The translations under genes and the position numbers were made by a program. DNA of 54,088 nucleotides from JAAAPF01 sp046541805 (GTDB taxonomy: Bacteria; Pseudomonadota; Alphaproteobacteria; Geminicoccales; Geminicoccaceae), in the NCBI GenBank assembly GCA_046541805.1, contig JBKHCM010000004.1, positions 1 to 54,088 on the forward strand. The letters are read 5' to 3'. Shown here piece after piece: positions 1-10,030 of this stretch. Under the pieces are notes generated by a model. The model was not told the DNA's origin. It worked only from the letters and a program-made list of their open reading frames with translations, and searched no databases. How positions within the stretch are numbered: the stretch's first letter is position 1; each line of letters opens with the position of its first letter.

Positions 1-4
1 CGGA

Positions 5-430
5 TCAGGCCGAGAGCGACGCTCCGCTCGCCGTCGAGGCGGCGGCGGGGGCGCCGCCGGCGGCCACCGCGCGCCAGCCGTCGCGCAGGTCGGCGAAGCG
101 CGCCATCAGCTCGTCGCAGATCGCCGCGTCGTTCTTGATGTTGATGTCGGTGAGCCGCTTGAAGAAATAGAGGTAGAGGCGGTCGAGGTTCTGGGCGATC
201 TCGCCGCCCTGTTCGTGGTCCAGCGACATCTGCAGGACGTCGATGACCGCCGCCACCTTTTGCGTCAGGTTGAAGCGGTCTTCGATGCGGCCGTCGGCGA
301 TCGCCTGCTTGGCCTCGGCGAGCTTGGCGATCATGCCGTCGTGGACCTCGACCAGCTCGGCCAGCGGCGACGGCGCGGCCGCGGCACCGTAAAGGCGAGC
401 CGCCTGGGCGGCGCTCTTCATCGCATACAT
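5..430 (-). CDS. fliS: Flagellar export chaperone FliS
   Basis: Small helical protein (141 residues from the chosen start) of the FliS family, the cytoplasmic chaperone that binds the flagellin C-terminus, prevents premature polymerisation and delivers it to the flagellar export gate. The typical central block is visible: LYLYFFKRLTDINIKND after a helix rich in Leu and Asp. An Ala/Gly/Ser-rich tail follows. Two upstream ATGs exist. ATG 442 has its GGAG directly touching the start codon, while ATG 430 has GGAGATGAG at a usable distance, so 430 is preferred. It is last in the minus-strand operon flagellin-flaG-fliD-fliS and lies 7 bases after the fliD stop if ATG 442 is used. The family call is firm; only the start is uncertain. 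Confidence 0.9.
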   Translation of the reverse strand: MYAMKSAAQAARLYGAAAAPSPLAELVEVHDGMIAKLAEAKQAIADGRIEDRFNLTQKVAAVIDVLQMSLDHEQGGEIAQNLDRLYLYFFKRLTDINIKNDAAICDELMARFADLRDGWRAVAAGGAPAAASTASGASLSA

Positions 431-449
431 CGGTCGTCTCATCTCCAGA

Positions 450-2138
450 TCAGCGGTCCCCCGACATCGCGTCGGTCTGGGCGCGCACCTGGTCGAGCAT
501 GGCCTCCGATTGTGAAAGAGCGGTTTCCAACCGCGCGAACTTGTCGATCAGCATGAGGCGGTGATCCTCGGCGCGGGCCTCGATCCGGGCGACGTCCTCG
601 CGCCAGCCCTCGATCTGCGACTTGGTGTCGTCGGTGGCCTGCTGGATCGAGCCGTCGGCGTCGCGCACCGCCCGCTCGATCGCGCCGTGCAGGCGGTCGG
701 CGATGCCCTGGGTGGCGGTGACGTCGATCGGCCCGGCCGGGTCGCCCTCGCCCGTCCAGAACATCGTGAGCCCGTCATAGGCGCTGCCCGCGGGCGCCTT
801 CAGCGTGTCGCCGTCGGCCTCGAGGGCGAGGGTGTGGGTGCCGTCGCGCAGCTCCCACGTCCCGTCGCCCAGCTTCTCCACCTCGAAGTCCGTCGCCGGC
901 ATGGTCTCGGGGTGGCGGTATAAGGAGAGCCCCGGATCGCTCGTCTCGGCCTTGAACTCGAAGACGTCGCGAACCGCGCTCGGATCCTTCGTCAGCATCT
1001 CGTCGAGCTTGCCCTCGTCGATGCTGAGCCGGCCCTCCTCGCCCATGGCGATGCCGAGCGCGCCCAGGGTGGCGGGCCGGTCGGGGGCCAGCCCCTCGAC
1101 CGCGCCGCCGACCGCGAAGCCCAGCTCCTGGCCGATCGTGCGCATCAGCGTGTCGCCGAAGAGCGGGCTCTCGAGCTTGTCGACCTCGCCCTCCTCGCTC
1201 ACCTCGCGCTGGACGTCGATGAAGTCGCGCAGGCCGTTATAGGCCTCGACGAAGCCCTGGACCGCCTCCTTCACGCCATTGAAGTCGGGCTCGACGTCGA
1301 CGCTCACCGTCGTTGCCGGATCGGCCTGGTAGAGGTCGATGGTGAGCCCGTCCATCAGGTCGGTGATGGTGTTGTCGGGGCGCACGACCTCGACGCCGTC
1401 GACCGTCAGCCGGGCATCGCTCGCGTCCGCGAGCGTCTCCGCCTGCAGCGCCTGGCGCAGCCCCGCGGAGCCGCCGTCGAGCTCGATCGTGTTGGCCGCG
1501 CCCGTCTCCCGGCCGGTCAGCACCAGCCGGAAGTCGTCCTCGGCGACCTGGCGCACGCTCGCGTCGACGCCGGTGGTCCCGCTCTCGGCGTTGATGGCGT
1601 CGCGCAGGTCGTAGACGTTCATGTCGGCGGTGACGTCGATGTCGGCGGTCTCGCCCGCGCCGAGGCCGAGCGTCACCGTGCCGGCTTCGCCGATCTCGGC
1701 GTCGGCCGCGGCGAACGCCTGCGACATCGTCTTGTGCGCGCTGGCGAGGTCGTCGATCTGCAGATCGAAGCTGCCCACGTCGGCGCGGTTGGTGGCCTGC
1801 ACCCCCAAGAGCGAGCCCGGCTCGACCCCGCTGTCGGAGCGGAAATAGGCCGCCTTGTTCTCGAACAGGTTGTCGTCGACAGCCGAGAGCCCCGGCGGGT
1901 TCCTGAGCCCGTCGAGGGCGCCTTGCATCTCCTCGAGCTTCTCCTTGAGCTCGCCATAGGCCTTCACCTTGGCGTCGCCCACCTCGATCTTCTTCTCGAT
2001 CCGGGTGGCCGGGATGCGCTTGGCCTCGTAGAGGGCGTCGGTGAGCTCCTCGGTGTCGATCTTGGAGTTCATCGACGTCAGCCGTGGGGCGTTGGTCTTG
2101 GGATCGACGGTGAGGTTGCCGAGGCCGAGTTCGGACAT
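450..2138 (-). CDS. fliD: Flagellar hook-associated protein 2 (filament cap) FliD
   Basis: 562-residue cap protein that sits at the distal tip of the filament and inserts exported flagellin subunits. The N-terminal FliD domain is seen around residues 20-110 (segments SKIDTEELTDALYEAKRIPA and EKKIEVGDAKVKAYGELKEK). A middle region carries the beta-rich repeats typical of the exposed leg domains (SFDLQIDDLASAHK, ATTVSVDVEPDF). The C-terminal FliD domain (VKEAVQGFVEAYNGLRDFID onward) ends in a coiled coil with heptads of Leu/Ile near residues 500-550. Length is in the usual range for the family. The gene follows flaG by 13 bases and precedes fliS, so the three are probably cotranscribed with flagellin. 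The many Asp and Glu residues fit the acidic character of the other exported proteins here. Confidence 0.92.
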   Translation of the reverse strand: MSELGLGNLTVDPKTNAPRLTSMNSKIDTEELTDALYEAKRIPATRIEKKIEVGDAKVKAYGELKEKLEEMQGALDGLRNPPGLSAVDDNLFENKAAYFRSDSGVEPGSLLGVQATNRADVGSFDLQIDDLASAHKTMSQAFAAADAEIGEAGTVTLGLGAGETADIDVTADMNVYDLRDAINAESGTTGVDASVRQVAEDDFRLVLTGRETGAANTIELDGGSAGLRQALQAETLADASDARLTVDGVEVVRPDNTITDLMDGLTIDLYQADPATTVSVDVEPDFNGVKEAVQGFVEAYNGLRDFIDVQREVSEEGEVDKLESPLFGDTLMRTIGQELGFAVGGAVEGLAPDRPATLGALGIAMGEEGRLSIDEGKLDEMLTKDPSAVRDVFEFKAETSDPGLSLYRHPETMPATDFEVEKLGDGTWELRDGTHTLALEADGDTLKAPAGSAYDGLTMFWTGEGDPAGPIDVTATQGIADRLHGAIERAVRDADGSIQQATDDTKSQIEGWREDVARIEARAEDHRLMLIDKFARLETALSQSEAMLDQVRAQTDAMSGDR

Positions 2139-2151
2139 GGTGCTCTCCGGC

Positions 2152-2529
2152 TCAGGCGTCGATGACGGTGGGGGGTGGGCCGCCCGCGGGCGCGCTCGCC
2201 AAAAAGCGCAAGAGGTCCTCGGGCGGCGTCTGGATCAACACGCGCCCGCTCCACTTGTCGGCGACGCGGGTGACGAAGCGCCCGGTGCCCTCGTCGTGGA
2301 ACGAGCGGACATCGAGATGGTCGGAGCCGGAAAGCGCCTTGGCGACGGCCTCGGCGGCCTTGGCGGGGTCGGGGCCGTCGCCGGCGAGGTGCGGCTCGGG
2401 CAGGCCGTGGGCGGCGGCGCGCGCGACGCGCTCCTCCAGAGCCTCGGGCCGCGGGCGCGGATCGGGCGCGGCCGTGGTCTGGGGCTCGGAGATGACCGGC
2501 GACGACAAGGGGGGGAACGAGACGGTCAT
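2152..2529 (-). CDS. flaG: FlaG-family flagellar protein
   Basis: 125 residues. The C-terminal half matches the FlaG pattern, in which a beta-hairpin with a conserved turn is followed by the motif Ile-Pro-Pro-Glu-Glu-Leu-Leu. Here it reads VRSFHDEGTGRFVTRV and then LIQTPPEDLLRFLA at about residues 98-111. The N-terminal half is Pro/Ala-rich and low in complexity, as is common in this family. FlaG influences filament length in several bacteria; its precise role is not settled. The ATG at 2529 has AAGGAA a few bases upstream. The gene lies between flagellin and fliD, the usual place for flaG, and a strong hairpin separates it from flagellin. Confidence 0.72.
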   Translation of the reverse strand: MTVSFPPLSSPVISEPQTTAAPDPRPRPEALEERVARAAAHGLPEPHLAGDGPDPAKAAEAVAKALSGSDHLDVRSFHDEGTGRFVTRVADKWSGRVLIQTPPEDLLRFLASAPAGGPPPTVIDA

Positions 2530-2550
2530 CGAAGGTTTCCTTCGCGAGAC

Positions 2551-2577
2551 GGGACGTGGGGCCTCGCCCCACGTCCC
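2551..2577 (-). terminator. Intercistronic hairpin between flagellin and flaG
   Basis: Perfect 12-bp inverted repeat: GGGACGTGGGGC at 2551-2562, a 3-base loop, and GCCCCACGTCCC at 2566-2577. On the minus strand it lies 11 bases after the flagellin stop and is not followed by a T run. It is more likely a partial terminator or a 3' stabiliser that keeps flagellin mRNA more abundant than flaG-fliD-fliS than a full factor-independent terminator. Confidence 0.6.
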
Positions 2578-2588
2578 TCGAGCCCGCC

Positions 2589-3449
2589 TTACTGCATCAG
2601 CCGCATCAGGTTCTGCGGCAGCTGGTTGGCCTGGGCGAGCATGGCGGTGGCCGCCTGGGTCATCACCTGGTTCTTCGAGAACTCGCTCATCTCGGCGGCG
2701 ACGTCGACGTCCATCAGCGTCGAGCGCGCCGCGTCGAGGTTCTCGCTGGTCGTGGCGATGTTCTCGCTGATCTTCTCGAAACGCGACATCTGCGAGCCGA
2801 GCGTGGCGCGGCGGGTGTTGATGTCCTCGATCGCCGCGTCGAGGTTTGCGCTCGCTTTCGCGGCGTTTTCTTTGGTATCAATGGCGTCGGCGTCGATGGT
2901 GCCGGTGGCCGAGTCCAATTCCGCCAACGACGCGTTTTTGATCTCGATCGCGATCTCGTCGTTGCTCCCGCCGGCGCCGTCGCCCGCCGTGACGCCCACC
3001 TGGAATACGGCCTCGTCGCTTTCGAACGTGCCGTCGAGCACGGCGACGTCGTTGAATTTGGTCGACGACACGATGAAGTCGACCTGGTCCTGCATCTCCG
3101 TGAACTCTTCGTTCAGGTACCCGCGCTCGGTGTCGGAGAGGACGTCCGAGTTGGCCTGCGTCGCCAGCGACTTCATGCGGACGAGCGTGTCGCTGATGTT
3201 GGCGAGCGCGCCGTCGGCGACCTGCAGCATCGAGGAGGCTTGGCTGGCGTTGTTGCCGGCCTGCTTGAGGGCGGTGACGTCGGCCTTGAGCTTGGTGCCG
3301 ACGGCGAGCGAGGCGGCGTCGTCGGACGCCTTCACGATGCGCGAGCCCGACGACAGCTTGCCGCTCGACGCGGCCTGCATGTCGCTGTTGCGGCTGAGAT
3401 AGGACACCGCCGAGTTGGCGGAGGTGTTGGTGGCGATGGCGTTGGACAT
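2589..3449 (-). CDS. fliC: Flagellin (filament subunit)
   Basis: 286-residue flagellin. The D0/D1 N-terminal helices are clear (SRNSDMQAASSGKLSSGSRI, then DDAASLAVGTKLKADVTALK, and the conserved NEEFTEMQDQVDFIVSSTKF at about 100-120). So is the C-terminal D1/D0 region (TRRATLGSQMSRFEKISENI through QANQLPQNLMRLMQ). Between them is only a short acidic linker of roughly 90 residues, so the outer D2/D3 domains are absent or minimal, as is frequent in alphaproteobacteria. The protein is exported through the flagellar type III system and polymerises outside the cell. It is first in the operon with flaG, fliD and fliS. GAAGG lies about 10 bases before the ATG. The Asp/Glu-rich surface segment suggests adaptation to salt (inference). 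Confidence 0.95.
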   Translation of the reverse strand: MSNAIATNTSANSAVSYLSRNSDMQAASSGKLSSGSRIVKASDDAASLAVGTKLKADVTALKQAGNNASQASSMLQVADGALANISDTLVRMKSLATQANSDVLSDTERGYLNEEFTEMQDQVDFIVSSTKFNDVAVLDGTFESDEAVFQVGVTAGDGAGGSNDEIAIEIKNASLAELDSATGTIDADAIDTKENAAKASANLDAAIEDINTRRATLGSQMSRFEKISENIATTSENLDAARSTLMDVDVAAEMSEFSKNQVMTQAATAMLAQANQLPQNLMRLMQ

Positions 3450-3537
3450 GGGTGCGGCCTTCTACGTGAAGGGTGGAACCTCGCCGTCCTGGCGAGACCG
3501 GAACGGGATCCGGTGGTCGTCACCCTCGCCCATCCGC

Positions 3538-3554
3538 CTTAAAAAGACCTTAAG
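3538..3554. promoter_or_regulatory. AT-rich inverted repeat in the flagellin/SDR divergent region
   Basis: CTTAA, a 7-base A-rich spacer and TTAAG form a small palindrome in the 135-bp divergent region between flagellin and the SDR gene. It is the only AT-rich patch there. It may belong to the flagellin promoter or an operator, but I could not fit a convincing sigma-28 or sigma-54 pattern. Confidence 0.25.
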
Positions 3555-3584
3555 CCGTCGACCACCGAGCAAGGGAGGACCGCC

Positions 3585-4262
3585 ATGGCCGAGCGGGCGT
3601 TGATCGTGGGTGCCGGGCCGGGGCTCGGCGCCGCGCTCTGCCGGCGCTTTCAGGCCGCGGGGCTCGCCGTCGGCCTGGCCGCGCGCGACATCGCCAAGCT
3701 CGCGGGCCTGGGCGACTGGCGCTGGGGCGTGGACGCCGCCGACATCGCCTCGGTGGCCGACCTCTTCCGCGCCGCCGACGACCAATTCGGCACCGCCGAC
3801 GTCGTCGTCTACAACCCGAGCGCGCGCCTGCGCGGGCCGGCGCTGGAGCTCGACCCGGCCGAGGTGAAGCGCGCCGTCGAGGTCACGGCCTTCGGCGGCT
3901 TTCTGGTGGCGCAGCCGGCGCTCGCGCGGATGCTGCGGGCGGGCGGCGGCACGCTGCTCTTCACCGGGGCGTCGGCGAGCGTGAAGGGCTATGCGGGCTC
4001 GGCCCCCTTCGCCATGGGCAAGTTCGCGCTGCGCGGCCTCGCCGAGAGCCTGGCGCGGGAGTTTCACCCGCAGAACATCCACATCGCGCACGTCGTCATC
4101 GACGGCGCCCTCCGCAACCCGGGCCGCACCGAGCCCACGGACGCGCCGGACTCGCTGCTCGATCCCGACGCGGTCGCCGAGGTCTACTGGCAGCTGGTGC
4201 GCCAGCCCAGGAGCGCCTGGACGGTGGAGCAGGCGGTGCGGCCCTGGGTCGAGCGCTTTTGA
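3585..4262 (+). CDS. SDR-family protein with the catalytic Tyr replaced by Phe
   Basis: 225 residues with the short-chain dehydrogenase fold. The dinucleotide-binding loop GAGPGLGAAL lies at residues 9-18. A YNPSA segment is found where NNAG normally lies (76-80), and an active-site Ser region FTGASAS at 126-132. The YxxxK motif should follow as YSASK, but here it reads F142-A-M-G-K146. The proton-donating tyrosine is therefore missing while the lysine is kept. Tyr136 is close and might substitute, or the protein may bind NAD(P) without classical reductase activity. The start is set by AGGGAGGA 7 bases before the ATG. The gene stands alone, divergent from the flagellin operon. Substrate unknown. 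Confidence 0.8.
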   Translation: MAERALIVGAGPGLGAALCRRFQAAGLAVGLAARDIAKLAGLGDWRWGVDAADIASVADLFRAADDQFGTADVVVYNPSARLRGPALELDPAEVKRAVEVTAFGGFLVAQPALARMLRAGGGTLLFTGASASVKGYAGSAPFAMGKFALRGLAESLAREFHPQNIHIAHVVIDGALRNPGRTEPTDAPDSLLDPDAVAEVYWQLVRQPRSAWTVEQAVRPWVERF

Positions 4263-4357
4263 CGCCGCCGCGACGGCCGCGTCGCGACCCGCGCCGTCGG
4301 CGAGCGATCGCTTGAATTTCGCTTGCCAACCCTTTGGTCTTCACGCATATCCGGGGC

Positions 4358-6874
<2,517 letters not shown>

Positions 6875-6935
6875 GCGCGGCGGCCACCCGTGCCGACCGC
6901 AACCTTCGCCAACCGCAACCCTCGATGGTGAGCCC

Positions 6936-7241
6936 ATGACCGAGCCCGGCGTCGTCGCTTGCGAGCGCCTCGACAAATGGCTTTGGCAAGCCCGCTTCTT
7001 CAAGAGCCGGACCCTCGCCGCCAAGGCCGTCACCGCACGCCGGGTGCGGGTCAACCAGGACGTCGTCACCAAGACGCACCACAAGCTGCGCGCGGGCGAT
7101 GTGCTCACCTTCGCGCAGGGCGGAGCGGTGCGGGTGATCCGGGTGCGGGCGTTCGCGCCGACGCGCGGCTCCGCCAGCGTGGCGCGCGGCCTCTACGACG
7201 ACCTGAAGGCGCCCGCCGACGCCCTCGTCGCCGGCGGCTGA
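6936..7241 (+). CDS. S4-domain RNA-binding protein (Hsp15-like)
   Basis: 101 residues, almost entirely one S4 fold: RLDKWLWQARFFKSRTLAAK at residues 11-30, followed by RRVRVNQDVVTKTHHKLRAG. This is the pattern of Hsp15 and its relatives, which bind structured rRNA, in Hsp15's case on stalled 50S subunits. The frame stays open upstream, inside the helicase gene, but the ATG at 6936 begins the S4 homology. An ATG at 6925 is out of frame. It is 61 bases after the helicase stop and probably cotranscribed with it. A strong hairpin follows. Confidence 0.85.
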   Translation: MTEPGVVACERLDKWLWQARFFKSRTLAAKAVTARRVRVNQDVVTKTHHKLRAGDVLTFAQGGAVRVIRVRAFAPTRGSASVARGLYDDLKAPADALVAGG

Positions 7242-7248
7242 GGCCACG

Positions 7249-7273
7249 AAAAAGGGCGGCCGCGGCCGCCCTT
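7249..7273 (-). terminator. Factor-independent terminator between convergent genes
   Basis: AAGGGCGGC at 7252-7260, a CGCG loop, and GCCGCCCTT at 7265-7273. Read on the minus strand, the stem is followed by a run of T (the A run at 7249-7253 on the plus strand), so it is a canonical terminator for the cytochrome gene. In the plus direction it can also serve the S4 gene. Confidence 0.85.
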
Positions 7274-7317
7274 CGCGTCGACCGTCGCCGGTCGCTCGCC
7301 TTACCGGGGGTCGAGCC

Positions 7318-7722
7318 TCACTGGCTCTCCCGCTCGATGTAGGCGATCACGTCGTTGATCTGCTCCTCGCTGCGCAGGCCGTTGAAGGCCATCCGGTTGC
7401 CTGGGATGTAGCCGCGCGGGTCGGCGAGGTATTCCGCCAGATTCTCCTTGGTCCAGGTGAAGCCCTCCTCCTTCTTCGCGAGATAGGCGTCACTGTAGCC
7501 CGGGCGCTGGGCGTAGTCTTCGCGCGACGCGATCTCGCGGTCGATGACCTCGTAGAGGTTCGGGCCGGTCGGTCGGCTCGGGCGGTCGGCCTCCACGATG
7601 TGGCAGGCACGGCACTGGTTGAAAACCTGCTGGCCGGCGGCGGGATCGCCCTCCTGGGCGAGGGCCGGAGCGGCAAGCAGCCCCAGCGCCGCGGCGACTC
7701 CCAAACTCGAGACGAGCTTCAT
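7318..7722 (-). CDS. Monohaem c-type cytochrome, exported
   Basis: 134 residues starting MKLVSSLGVAAALGLLAAPA, a Sec signal peptide with likely cleavage after ALA. One haem-binding CRACH motif lies near residue 37 of the precursor. The likely methionine ligand is in GNRMAFNGL near residue 110, giving class I cytochrome c (c550/c2-like) topology in the periplasm. It is a soluble electron carrier; its partners cannot be told from the sequence. A longer in-frame extension upstream lacks a signal peptide and is rejected. AAGG precedes the chosen ATG. It is transcribed alone toward the terminator at 7249-7273, and YggS lies upstream in the same direction. Confidence 0.9.
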   Translation of the reverse strand: MKLVSSLGVAAALGLLAAPALAQEGDPAAGQQVFNQCRACHIVEADRPSRPTGPNLYEVIDREIASREDYAQRPGYSDAYLAKKEEGFTWTKENLAEYLADPRGYIPGNRMAFNGLRSEEQINDVIAYIERESQ

Positions 7723-7829
7723 CTGCTGACCTTTTTTTTGGACGCGGTTGACCGCCCGCAACATAACCGCGCGCGCGCCCGCATCAACCCGCGCGTCGTC
7801 CCTGCGGCACCGGCGTACCCGGCGCGGCG

Positions 7830-8510
7830 TCATCGCGGCTGGGCGTCGCCTTTGGGCGGTCGCGCGCCGAAGACGCCGGTGCCGATGCGCAGGTGGGTGG
7901 CGCCGAGCCGGACCGCGTCCAGGTAGTCGCCGCTCATGCCCATGCTGCGCCAGGGCACGCCGGCCGCGTCGGCGAGCTGGGCCAAAAGCGCGAAATGCGG
8001 GCCCGGCGGCTCGGCGGCGGGCGGGATCGCCATCAGCCCGACGACGTCGAGGCCGTGCACGCGGCGCGCGCGCTCGACGAAGGCCACCGCCGCGGTGGGG
8101 GCGATGCCGGCCTTTTGCGGCTCCTCGCCGGTGTTGACCTGCACGCAGTAGCGCCGCTCGAGGCCGGTCGCGGCCTCCGCCTTGGCGAGCGCGGCGGCCA
8201 GCCGCTCGCGGTCGACGGTCTCGATGACGTCGAACAGGCGCACCGCGTCCTTCGCCTTGTTGGTCTGCAACGGCCCGATCAGGTGCAGCTCGAGGTCAGG
8301 GTAGGCACGGCGGCGCTCGCCCCAATGCGCCTCCGCTTCCTGCACGTAGTTCTCGCCGAAGACCCGCTGGCCCGCCCTGAGCGCCGCCTCCAGGCGCGCC
8401 TCGGGCTGGGCCTTGGCGGCGGCCACCAAGGTGACGTCCGCGCCGCCGGCGGCGCGGACGGCGGCGTGCAGCTCCGCCAGGTTGCGGGCGATGTCGGGCG
8501 CGTCGGCCAT
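7830..8510 (-). CDS. YggS/PLPBP-family pyridoxal phosphate homeostasis protein
   Basis: 226 residues forming a single alanine-racemase-like barrel. The PLP lysine lies in LVAAAKAQP near residue 34. The family signatures FGENYVQEA, LELHLIGPLQTNKAK and GMSGDYLDAVRLGATHLRIG are all present, the last holding the phosphate-binding residues. Proteins of this family bind PLP and buffer vitamin B6 and amino-acid pools; no catalysis is established. ATG 8510 has GAGG at about 7 bases; the GTG at 8513 is less well placed. The first 45 bases and the whole upstream region are duplicated 1,520 bp away as part of the porin duplication. Confidence 0.9.
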   Translation of the reverse strand: MADAPDIARNLAELHAAVRAAGGADVTLVAAAKAQPEARLEAALRAGQRVFGENYVQEAEAHWGERRRAYPDLELHLIGPLQTNKAKDAVRLFDVIETVDRERLAAALAKAEAATGLERRYCVQVNTGEEPQKAGIAPTAAVAFVERARRVHGLDVVGLMAIPPAAEPPGPHFALLAQLADAAGVPWRSMGMSGDYLDAVRLGATHLRIGTGVFGARPPKGDAQPR

Positions 8511-8821
8511 CACCGCGCCTCGCGCTGTGGTGGCGCGGACACGAGCGGGTTCGACCGCGGACTGACACCTCCAAGCATAGCCTCAACGCTCCTCTTCAAC
8601 CTGTTGGCAATGGGCGGCTTTCCCAAACGCCCCCGGGCGTGCCGAAGCTGTGTCCCGCGTGCAACAGATGGGCGCGAATGAGACAGCAACCGCTGCGGCG
8701 CGGCTTGTGACCCGCGTCGCCGTTCAGCATAACCCAGCCGTCCGGTGAGGTCGCGGCCGCCACATGGACGCTCAGCTCGCGGGTCCGTGGCCGCGGACCG
8801 AGTGCAACCATGGAGTGCCCG
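8511..8821. other. Divergent intergenic region between yggS and porin 1
   Basis: 311 bases without a gene, less GC-rich than its surroundings, repeated exactly before porin 2. It must hold the outward promoters for yggS (minus) and porin (plus). A candidate porin promoter is annotated separately. No riboswitch or small RNA could be recognised. Confidence 0.5.
8705..8733 (+). promoter_or_regulatory. Candidate porin 1 promoter
   Basis: TTGTGA (8705-8710), 17 bases, then CATAAC (8728-8733), about 85 bases before the porin start. Spacing is ideal and the hexamers are fair matches to a vegetative promoter. The identical element stands at 10225-10253 before porin 2. Confidence 0.35.
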
Positions 8822-9907
8822 ATGAAGAAACGGCTTCTCGGAACGACCGCGCTCGTCGGCGCCGTCGCCTTCACCAGCGCCGCCACCGCGCAGAGCGTCG
8901 AGGTCGGCGGCGCTCTCGACGTCTCCATCAGCGGCTCGACCAACTTCGGTGTCGAATACACCGACGAGGACTTCGATTTCGGCGTCGACGATGGCGAGCC
9001 GAACGGCCGCGAGTTCTTCTTCAACCAGGACCACGAGATCATCTTCGAAGCCGACGGCGTCGACGACGCCACCGGCACCCGCTACGGCGTCAGCCTCGCG
9101 CTCGAGGCCCAGGACGGCACCGGCGCCGGCTTCGACACGGCGTGGACCTACATCTCCGGCAACTGGGGTGAGTTCCGTCTCGGCGACGACGACGCCGCCA
9201 CCGACCAGCTGCTGATCACCTCCACCTTCGTCGCGGCCGGCAGCGGCGGCGTCGACGGCGACCAGCGCACCGTCCCGACCCATAATATCGAGGATTCGGG
9301 CGCGAGCACGAAGATCCTCTACTTCACGCCGGAGGTGGCGGGCTTCCAGGGTGGCGTCTCCTACGCCATCAAGGGTGACGACCGCGGTGAGGAGCCGGTG
9401 TTCGGCAGCGGCGCTGATTTCGACCCGACTACCGGCAATCTGATCGACAGCAACACGTCCGATCACATCGACCTCGCCGCCAACTGGCAGGGCTCCTTCG
9501 GCGGCGCCGATGTCGGCGTCTACGGCGGTGCCACCTTCTTCTCGATCGACGCGCTCGACGAGAACGCGACGAACTACCAGTTCGGCGGCTACGGCGAGCT
9601 CTTCGGCATCGGCCTCGCCGGCTCGATCGGCTTCGAGGACGAGGATCTCGAGGCCCTCGACGGGCGCGACCTGTTCTGGAACATCGGCGCCGGCGGCGAC
9701 TTTGCGGGCGTCGACCTGTCGTTCAACTTCCACCAGGACGACTTCGAGGACGCCGATCTGGAGACCCAGGAGCAGTACATCGTCAGCGCCTCGGTGCCGC
9801 TGCTGCCCGGTGTCTCCCTCGGCGGCGACGTCGCCTATGTCAGCGACTACGAGGGTGGCGACGAGGACGGCGTGAACGCCCTGTTGCAGCTCGACACCAG
9901 CTTCTGA
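8822..9907 (+). CDS. Outer-membrane porin, copy 1
   Basis: 361 residues with a signal peptide (MKKRLLGTTALVGAVAFTSA, cleavage after ATA) and a mature part of alternating beta-strands ending in LLQLDTSF, the C-terminal Phe recognised by the BAM complex. The layout fits the 16-stranded trimeric porins of alphaproteobacteria (Gram-negative porin superfamily). The mature protein is extremely acidic (for example EYTDEDFDFGVDDGEPNG), suggesting cation preference or salt adaptation. ATG 8822 is chosen because GGAG lies about 8 bases upstream; ATG 8810 would add MECP before the signal peptide. It differs from copy 2 at 15 residues, all between 74 and 162. Confidence 0.88.
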   Translation: MKKRLLGTTALVGAVAFTSAATAQSVEVGGALDVSISGSTNFGVEYTDEDFDFGVDDGEPNGREFFFNQDHEIIFEADGVDDATGTRYGVSLALEAQDGTGAGFDTAWTYISGNWGEFRLGDDDAATDQLLITSTFVAAGSGGVDGDQRTVPTHNIEDSGASTKILYFTPEVAGFQGGVSYAIKGDDRGEEPVFGSGADFDPTTGNLIDSNTSDHIDLAANWQGSFGGADVGVYGGATFFSIDALDENATNYQFGGYGELFGIGLAGSIGFEDEDLEALDGRDLFWNIGAGGDFAGVDLSFNFHQDDFEDADLETQEQYIVSASVPLLPGVSLGGDVAYVSDYEGGDEDGVNALLQLDTSF

Positions 9908-9940
9908 CCGCTCGAACGGGTTTCTTTCTCGCGGGATCGG

Positions 9941-9964
9941 ACGGCGGGCCCCAGGGCCCGCCGT
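9941..9964 (+). terminator. Terminator of porin 1
   Basis: ACGGCGGGCCC, two unpaired bases, GGGCCCGCCGT: an 11-bp perfect stem 33 bases after the stop, followed by TCTTCGTTCG, a weak T-rich tail. Confidence 0.7.
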
Positions 9965-9985
9965 CTTCGTTCGTGGCCAAGCCCT

Positions 9986-10030
9986 GTGCAGCTCCGCCAG
10001 GTTGCGGGCGATGTCGGGCGCGTCGGCCAT
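9986..10030 (-). pseudogene. Duplicated 5' stub of yggS
   Basis: Holds the start codon, ribosome-binding site and about 15 codons (MADAPDIARNLAELH) of yggS, then runs into the end of porin copy A. The minus-strand frame stays open antisense across porin 1 for about 500 codons. This is a chance consequence of GC-rich composition rather than a real gene. The duplicated yggS promoter would fire antisense into porin 1 unless stopped by the hairpin at 9941-9964. Confidence 0.75.

Larger units (their letters stand above)
8466..9985. repeat. Tandem duplication, copy A (1,520 bp)
   Basis: This block repeats directly at 9986-11505 with no spacer. It begins inside the 5' end of yggS and runs through the intergenic region, porin 1 and its terminator. 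By eye the two copies differ at 24 bases between 9041 and 9306 and at one base in the terminator loop (9953). I saw no other difference. The junction at 9985/9986 shows no obvious microhomology. Confidence 0.93.

Noticed and set aside
8540..8575. tRNA-like T-arm (GCGGGTTCGACCGC) in the porin upstream region
   Set aside because: No anticodon arm, D-arm or acceptor pairing could be drawn around it.
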